NCBI GenBank assembly: GCA_900547825.1
Contig: URII01000003.1
Coordinates: 7,883-71,882, forward strand
Direction: 5' to 3'
DNA: 64,000 bases
DNA from: an uncultured Porphyromonadaceae bacterium
GTDB taxonomy: Bacteria; Bacteroidota; Bacteroidia; Bacteroidales; Muribaculaceae
Shown here: piece after piece, positions 59,727-64,000 of the stretch
How positions within the stretch are numbered: position 1 is the stretch's first letter
Layout: each line of letters opens with the position of its first letter
Notes under the pieces: generated by a model
The model's database searches: none
Told to the model about the DNA's origin: nothing
The model's input: only the letters and a program-made list of their open reading frames with translations
Made by a program: the position numbers and the translations under genes

Positions 59727-62150
59727 TCAGAAGTCCACTGTGAGCCGCACATTGAACTGTCGTGCGGTAAGATAGTTGGGCACGGCATACTGTATGTCAT
59801 TCACATCGGTAACCCAATAGTATCCGCTCACATTGGATATATCAAACAGATTGAACACATCCACCCCGAGCCATATACTCTTGAAATATTTGTGCATCCC
59901 GCTCTTGGCCTCACCCTCGGCAAGAGGCGAGAGCAACGCGTAACTCAGGCCCACATCCACACGTTTGTAGGCCGGTGTGCGGAAATAACCCTTGTCGCGC
60001 GACGAATGCGGAGCAATGGTAGGCAATCCGTCGGAGAAAATTCCTTTGAGCGAGAATTTCAGTTTGGGGAACTTGGGGAAATAATCAGTAAAATACAGTG
60101 CCACGGAATAACGGCGGTCGCTCGGACGCGGCACCTTGACACCGTTGATGGTTTCCTGCGTTTTCATGAGCGAGAAACTCAGCCAGCTGTCGCTTCCGGG
60201 CACAAACTGGCCGAAAAGCTTGGCGTCCAAGCCCATGGCATAACCGCTTGAGGTGTTCTCGCCCTCATACACAATCTTAAGGTTGTCAAGCTCATAGGGA
60301 ATGAGATCCGACAGCGCCTTATAATATACCTCACCAGAGAGTTTGAACGGGCGGTTGAACATGCGGAATGTATAGTCCGTGGCAAAAATAAACTGCCACG
60401 ACCGCTGCGACTTGATATCGGAATTAAGCTCAACGGTACGGTTGCCGAGCTCATCGGTCACCACCCGCCGCAACTCCTTGTAGAAAGGTGACTGGTAATA
60501 GAGGCCGGTGGCGAAACGGAATGTGAGGTCAGGCTTGCTGTCGGGCACAAACCCCACACTGGCACGCGGCGAGAAAAGAAACTCGCGGTTGAAGTCCCAA
60601 TAGCTCATGCGTATGCCGCCGTTCACCGACAGATAGCCTGCCTTGGTGGGTATACGCCAGGTGTCCTGTACGAATGCCGAGAAACGGTTGGACGACATAT
60701 CCTGATGTGAGCGCAGGTTATATATCACCCTCACAGCGTCGCCGGTCGATGGCAAGGAGTAACCTGCCGAATCACGGAGCTCCCAGTCGCGGGCACGCTC
60801 CATCACGCTTTCGTGGTTGAATGTCACGCCATAGGCCAGATTATGGCTACCCTTGACGATAGTGCTCCCTTTAAGCCCTATCGACATGACGGATGCACGC
60901 AGGCGGTCGCGCGCATGTTCGTGATAACGGCCCACGCCAAGCTCGCCTCCTATGGCGTCGGAACCCGACGTACCGGCCTGATCAAGCCAATACTCGCCGG
61001 ATATGTCATAGGCCACAAGTTCATTTGTGAGATAACCCGAGGCAAGCAGGTTCCATTCCGTAACTTTACTCGGCTTGAATCCGAGTTGAAGGGCTCCGAA
61101 CCATGTTTCGAAACGGTCCTTCTCGCCGCCGTCGAAATAAACCTTGAACTGTTTCGCGTCAGTGGATGTTCCGAAACTCGTCTCCCGTGTCTGAGGCGTA
61201 AACTTATAATTGTTGATGGAGATATTGCCGAGAAACGACACCTTCCATTTCGGGTTGAGCTTGAAAATAAGATTAGTCTGGTAATCGAAGAATGTTGGAT
61301 CATATTCCCCTTTTGTCTCCATGGAGTTGAGGAGCGACGTGTTGCGCTTGTAACGCAACCCGTGAAGCTGCGAGAACCGTTTGGTGCTCTGCCCTATCGC
61401 AAGGCTCGCACCCATGAGGCTCGCCGATACGGAGCCTTCGAACGCTTCCGGCTCGCGGTAGGTGATATCAAGCACTGACGACATCTTGTCGGCATACTCC
61501 GCCGGGAAACCGCCGGTGGAGAACGACACCGAACCCACCATGTCGGGGTTGATTATCGACAGGCCCTCCTGCTGGCCCGAACTGATAAGCAACGGGCGGT
61601 AGACCTCTATACCGTTGATATATACGGAGTTCTCATCGTATGTGCCGCCACGCACCGAGTATTGCGATGACATTTCGTTGGACGACGACACTCCCGCCAA
61701 TGTGGTTATCACCGACTCCACGCTGCCACCAGTGGCATCAGGAGCCGAACGGTAGGACGAAGCATCGATGGTCTGCATCTGACCCGACTGTACGCGGATA
61801 GCCGTAACATCCACATCCGAGAGCACCTTGGCATTCTCGACCATGCGCATGTTGAGAGTAATATCCCCCGTGGCATTGATCAGCGTGCGCGATTCCTCCC
61901 GGTAGCCGATACATGTAAACACTATCTTGATCGTGTCATTCTCAGGGCATGACAGGCGGTAATCGCCCTCAAGATTGGTCTGTGTGCCGAGAGCCGAACC
62001 GGCCACTTTCACAGTGACAAATTCCACCGGCTTGTTCTCCGCATCCGTCACCTTGCCGTGAAAATTCACAGCCGCGGCGGCGTTGACCGCCACAACGGTG
62101 GCCATCAGCGGCAGTATATATCGAAGGTATGCTTTCAATGCTTTCATCAT
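59727..62150 (-). CDS. TonB-dependent receptor
   Basis: An 807-residue outer-membrane receptor started at 62150 (or the adjacent ATG at 62147); the longer frame to 62249 would run into the divergent gene's promoter. Signal peptide AYLRYILPLMATVVAVNAAA; carboxypeptidase-regulatory-like domain (about 28-110; FHGKVTDAENKPVEFVTVKV); plug (about 120-225; VITTLAGVSSSNEMSSQYSVRGG, YINGIEVYRP); then a barrel ending RQFNVRLTVDF with the terminal Phe used for insertion. There is no SusD partner. The substrate is unknown: the sequence gives no hint between siderophore, vitamin or peptide uptake. Confidence 0.92.
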   Translation of the reverse strand: MMKALKAYLRYILPLMATVVAVNAAAAVNFHGKVTDAENKPVEFVTVKVAGSALGTQTNLEGDYRLSCPENDTIKIVFTCIGYREESRTLINATGDITLNMRMVENAKVLSDVDVTAIRVQSGQMQTIDASSYRSAPDATGGSVESVITTLAGVSSSNEMSSQYSVRGGTYDENSVYINGIEVYRPLLISSGQQEGLSIINPDMVGSVSFSTGGFPAEYADKMSSVLDITYREPEAFEGSVSASLMGASLAIGQSTKRFSQLHGLRYKRNTSLLNSMETKGEYDPTFFDYQTNLIFKLNPKWKVSFLGNISINNYKFTPQTRETSFGTSTDAKQFKVYFDGGEKDRFETWFGALQLGFKPSKVTEWNLLASGYLTNELVAYDISGEYWLDQAGTSGSDAIGGELGVGRYHEHARDRLRASVMSIGLKGSTIVKGSHNLAYGVTFNHESVMERARDWELRDSAGYSLPSTGDAVRVIYNLRSHQDMSSNRFSAFVQDTWRIPTKAGYLSVNGGIRMSYWDFNREFLFSPRASVGFVPDSKPDLTFRFATGLYYQSPFYKELRRVVTDELGNRTVELNSDIKSQRSWQFIFATDYTFRMFNRPFKLSGEVYYKALSDLIPYELDNLKIVYEGENTSSGYAMGLDAKLFGQFVPGSDSWLSFSLMKTQETINGVKVPRPSDRRYSVALYFTDYFPKFPKLKFSLKGIFSDGLPTIAPHSSRDKGYFRTPAYKRVDVGLSYALLSPLAEGEAKSGMHKYFKSIWLGVDVFNLFDISNVSGYYWVTDVNDIQYAVPNYLTARQFNVRLTVDF

Positions 62151-62183
62151 TACTATTAACGCGGCCTGTTGCGAAAAATTGTG

Positions 62184-62191
62184 TACCTTTG
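62184..62191 (+). promoter_or_regulatory. -7 element of the glycerophosphotransferase-like gene
   Basis: TACCTTTG, 32 bases before ATG 62224. It supports that start over the far upstream 62083. Confidence 0.6.
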
Positions 62192-62223
62192 CGCCTGTAT
62201 ATAAAGGTAAAGGGTATTCCGCC

Positions 62224-63273
62224 ATGTCACGAAGATATGTAATATTCATAGCCGTGGCCTACGGCTATTCCGTAGCGCGGCCTGTTGCCGACGAGATCAA
62301 GCGCCGGGGCCATGAAGTGGCATGGCTCGTCGAACCGGGGTGCCCCGACATGCTTCTGCCTGACGACAAACGCCTCGCCTCTCCCGCCGAAGCGCGGGAA
62401 TACGATCCCGTGGCAGTGCTCGTTCCCGGCAATTGGGTGTATCCCGGCATTCCGGGGGTAAAGGTGGAGCTGTTTCACGGCTACCCTATCCGCAAGCGCC
62501 CCAACAATCCCAACAGTCATTTCGACATTCGTGGATGGTTCGACATATACTGCACCCAAGGGCCGTCGTCGACCCCCCATTTCCGGCGTCTTGCCGAAAA
62601 GAAAGGCTATTTCCAGGTCTATGAGACCGGCTGGCCCAAAGTAGACAGCTTCGTAAAAGTGATGGAGAATTCGGACCTGCCTGAACGCCGGCGCCCGAAA
62701 ATCCTTTATGCCACCACATTCACCCGCTCCATAACTTCGGCCTATGAAATGCCTGCGGTGATTGACCGGCTTGCTTCAAAGAAGCCCTGGGACTGGATAG
62801 TCACCCTCCACCCCAAGCTCAACGATCCGGCGCTGATAGCGCAATATGAGGATCTGGCGCGGAGGCACGGAAATGTGGAGTTCCGCCGGCAGATCGACAC
62901 CGCCACGGCTTTGGCCGAGACTGACGCACTGCTGTGTGATAGCTCATCGATAATCGTGGAATATATGATAGCCGACAAACCGGTGGTGACAGTGCGCAAC
63001 ACCAACCCCGGGCCCGAACTGATCGACATACCCGAAGCTTCGTTGGCCGGCGAAGCCTTGGAGCGGGCCTTGTCGCGTCCCCCCGAACTGATGGAGAATA
63101 TCCACCGCCACGCCCTTTATCACGAAGCCCACCGCGACGGACTAAACTCCGCCCGTGTGCTTGACGCCATCGACGATTTCATAGCCACCGGAGGCGCCCC
63201 GCGCCGCAAACCGCTCAACCTCGTGCGCCGCTTCAAGCTATGGCGCCGCCTCCACCGCCTGTACGGCAAATGA
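62224..63273 (+). CDS. CDP-glycerol glycerophosphotransferase-like protein
   Basis: A 349-residue GT-B-fold protein started at ATG 62224 (MSRRYVIFIAVAYGYS). The N-terminal domain (about 1-150) includes RPVADEIKRRGHEVAWL and PNSHFDIRGWFDIYCTQG. The C-terminal half has LYATTFTRSITSAYE, VTLHPKLNDP and the family signature ALLCDSSSIIVEYMIADKPVVT near residue 240. Related enzymes build poly(glycerol-phosphate)-type polymers or transfer alditol phosphates to surface glycans. In Gram-negatives such genes occur in capsule or lipopolysaccharide loci; here it stands alone. A basic C-terminus (RRFKLWRRLHRL) may bind the membrane. Confidence 0.8.
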   Translation: MSRRYVIFIAVAYGYSVARPVADEIKRRGHEVAWLVEPGCPDMLLPDDKRLASPAEAREYDPVAVLVPGNWVYPGIPGVKVELFHGYPIRKRPNNPNSHFDIRGWFDIYCTQGPSSTPHFRRLAEKKGYFQVYETGWPKVDSFVKVMENSDLPERRRPKILYATTFTRSITSAYEMPAVIDRLASKKPWDWIVTLHPKLNDPALIAQYEDLARRHGNVEFRRQIDTATALAETDALLCDSSSIIVEYMIADKPVVTVRNTNPGPELIDIPEASLAGEALERALSRPPELMENIHRHALYHEAHRDGLNSARVLDAIDDFIATGGAPRRKPLNLVRRFKLWRRLHRLYGK

Positions 63274-63356
63274 CACCCCGCGCATAATAATTTGTATATT
63301 ACTATTCCGGCGGGAAGAGGAGGATGTTTTCGCACGGGAGGGGATGAGGGGTGGCG

Positions 63357-63364
63357 TAACTTTG
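63357..63364 (+). promoter_or_regulatory. -7 element of the holin-like gene
   Basis: TAACTTTG ends four bases before the first of three consecutive ATG codons (63369, 63372, 63375), so the mRNA would have almost no leader. Confidence 0.5.
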
Positions 63365-63374
63365 TGGCATGATG

Positions 63375-63821
63375 ATGGCGGAAATAATTACGGGAACGGG
63401 CAACACGGCCTCACAGATAGCGTGGATGGCTGTGGTGGGTGTAGGCGAATATGCCATGGTGACCATGGCTGTAATAATCGACTTGTGGAGCGGGCTGCGC
63501 AACGCCCGGCGCAGAGGCGTAAGGACATCGTCGCGCGGATTGCGGCGCAGCGTAAGCAAACTCGGCAGCTACCTCACTCTCCTTGTGCTGCTGAGCATAG
63601 TCGACACAGTGGCCGCTGCGGCCACAATCTATTTCCGGAGCCACGGCCACGCGATGTTTCCTCCATTTCCGTGGCTGACATCTCTCGGAAGCCTCGCACA
63701 GGTTATAATCGAGGCGAAGAGCGTGATAGAAAACACCGCCAATGGCGACAAACTCCTTTCGCTCGGAAAGCGGGCATGGCGCCTCGCCACGCGCCGACTC
63801 GGCCTTGAAAGCACCGGATAG
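63375..63821 (+). CDS. Phage-holin-like small membrane protein
   Basis: A 148-residue protein; three in-frame ATGs lie in a row and I take the third because of the promoter position. It has hydrophobic segments at about 10-37 and 66-86, plus a weaker one near 105-120. The block DLWSGLRNARRRGVRTSSRG-like, then RRSVSKLGSYLTLL and VIIEAKSVIENTA, matches the phage holin family found in Bacteroidales phages and islands. Holins perforate the inner membrane for lysin release; no amidase, HU-like gene or other phage gene is adjacent, so it is either a remnant or a domesticated copy. Confidence 0.7.
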   Translation: MAEIITGTGNTASQIAWMAVVGVGEYAMVTMAVIIDLWSGLRNARRRGVRTSSRGLRRSVSKLGSYLTLLVLLSIVDTVAAAATIYFRSHGHAMFPPFPWLTSLGSLAQVIIEAKSVIENTANGDKLLSLGKRAWRLATRRLGLESTG

Positions 63822-63860
63822 AAGTGGTAACAATCTGGTTTTCATACCAATACACCCAAT

Positions 63861-63888
63861 GAGTGATATTTCACATAAAATATCACTC
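63861..63888. terminator. Hairpin between the holin-like gene and tRNA-Ala
   Basis: An 11-base-pair perfect stem (GAGTGATATTT / AAATATCACTC) with loop CACATA. It lacks a long T-run, so it may be a weak terminator or an operator-like inverted repeat just upstream of the tRNA promoter. Confidence 0.5.
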
Positions 63889-63896
63889 TATAATAC

Positions 63897-63927
63897 TTGC
63901 AATTACGGAATTTTTACATTACCTTTG
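63897..63927 (+). promoter_or_regulatory. Promoter of tRNA-Ala
   Basis: TTG (63897-63899), 20 bases, TACCTTTG (63920-63927), 18 bases before the tRNA. Confidence 0.75.
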
Positions 63928-63945
63928 CAACGCAAAATCACCAAT

Positions 63946-64000
63946 GGGGTATTAGCTCATCTGGCTAGAGCGCGACACTGGCAGTGTCGAGGTGAGCGGT
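63946..64000 (+). tRNA. tRNA-Ala (anticodon GGC), cut by the window end
   Basis: It starts GGGGTATTAGCTCA, with D-stem GCTC/GAGC. The anticodon stem is CGACA/TGTCG with loop CTGGCAG (anticodon GGC, reading GCC). The T-arm and 3' acceptor strand lie beyond the window, so integrity cannot be fully checked. Confidence 0.88.

Noticed and set aside
62083..62223. Longer N-terminus for the glycerophosphotransferase-like protein
   Set aside because: The extension would cross the promoter box at 62184-62191 and the start of the divergent receptor gene; the family-like start is at 62224.
1..64000. CRISPR array, transposon or complete prophage
   Set aside because: No regularly spaced repeats, transposase, integrase or structural phage genes were seen; the only phage-like gene is the single holin-like one.

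Overview
The window is chromosomal DNA from a gut-type Bacteroidales bacterium. A Muribaculaceae-like genome is my best guess from gene content and a GC content near 50%, but I could not test this. The evidence for the order is threefold: fusions typical of Bacteroidota (MurF-Alr, LpxC-FabZ); an ExbB-ExbD-ExbD-TonB operon with TonB-dependent receptors; and promoters of the Bacteroidota type (-33 TTG/TTTG, -7 TAnnTTTG) ahead of many genes. There is no CRISPR array, transposase or complete prophage. About fifty protein genes, two tRNAs (the second cut by the window end) and several clear terminators are present.

Region by region. 1-4.8 kb: C-terminal half of the type IX secretion translocon SprA, then rarA. 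4.9-9.8 kb: a GT2 glycosyltransferase, an AT-richer orphan membrane protein with a glycan-binding-like tail, and a secreted retropepsin-like protease. 9.8-12.6 kb: folP-cdaA-DUF59-lpxH operon (folate, c-di-AMP, Fe-S, lipid A). 12.6-14.9 kb: a possible small RNA, an atypical CLC transporter and rubrerythrin. 15-18.2 kb (minus): Fur-like regulator, purA, DUF1015. 18.3-26.2 kb: PASTA protein, RluD-type synthase, two acyltransferases, a membrane phosphoesterase, tex and a divergent folK. 26.3-29.7 kb: topA, a second pseudouridine synthase and tRNA-Pro followed by a 46-bp perfect palindrome. 29.9-33.3 kb: an outer-membrane barrel protein and two surface-type lipoproteins. 33.3-38.9 kb: HtrA/DegP, dinB, a second GT2, dapA. 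38.9-45.2 kb (minus): BadF-type kinase, a PorE-like T9SS lipoprotein, GSCFA protein and MurF-Alr. 45.4-48.6 kb: lpxD-lpxC/fabZ-lpxA. 48.7-49.5 kb: a small LRR protein with a T9SS sorting domain. 49.6-52.9 kb (minus): zinc-ribbon coiled-coil protein, Nif3-like protein, aspS. 53.1-56.6 kb: TonB energy-transducing operon. 56.6-59.7 kb: M3 and M48 peptidases. 59.7-63.9 kb: TonB-dependent receptor, a CDP-glycerol glycerophosphotransferase-like enzyme and a solitary holin-like gene. The window ends inside tRNA-Ala.

The common theme is the cell envelope: lipid A and peptidoglycan synthesis, outer-membrane import energised by TonB, periplasmic proteolysis and protein export. Three separate loci (SprA, a PorE-like protein and a protein with a sorting signal) together suggest a working type IX secretion system. 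I found no clearly new multi-gene system. The best candidates for a second look are the orphan membrane/glycan-binding protein beside the duplicated-DTG protease, the kinase-PorE-GSCFA-MurF/Alr operon, several enzymes lacking usual key residues (CLC, Fur, FolK, one GT2), and the palindrome plus C11 tract ahead of the outer-membrane protein gene.
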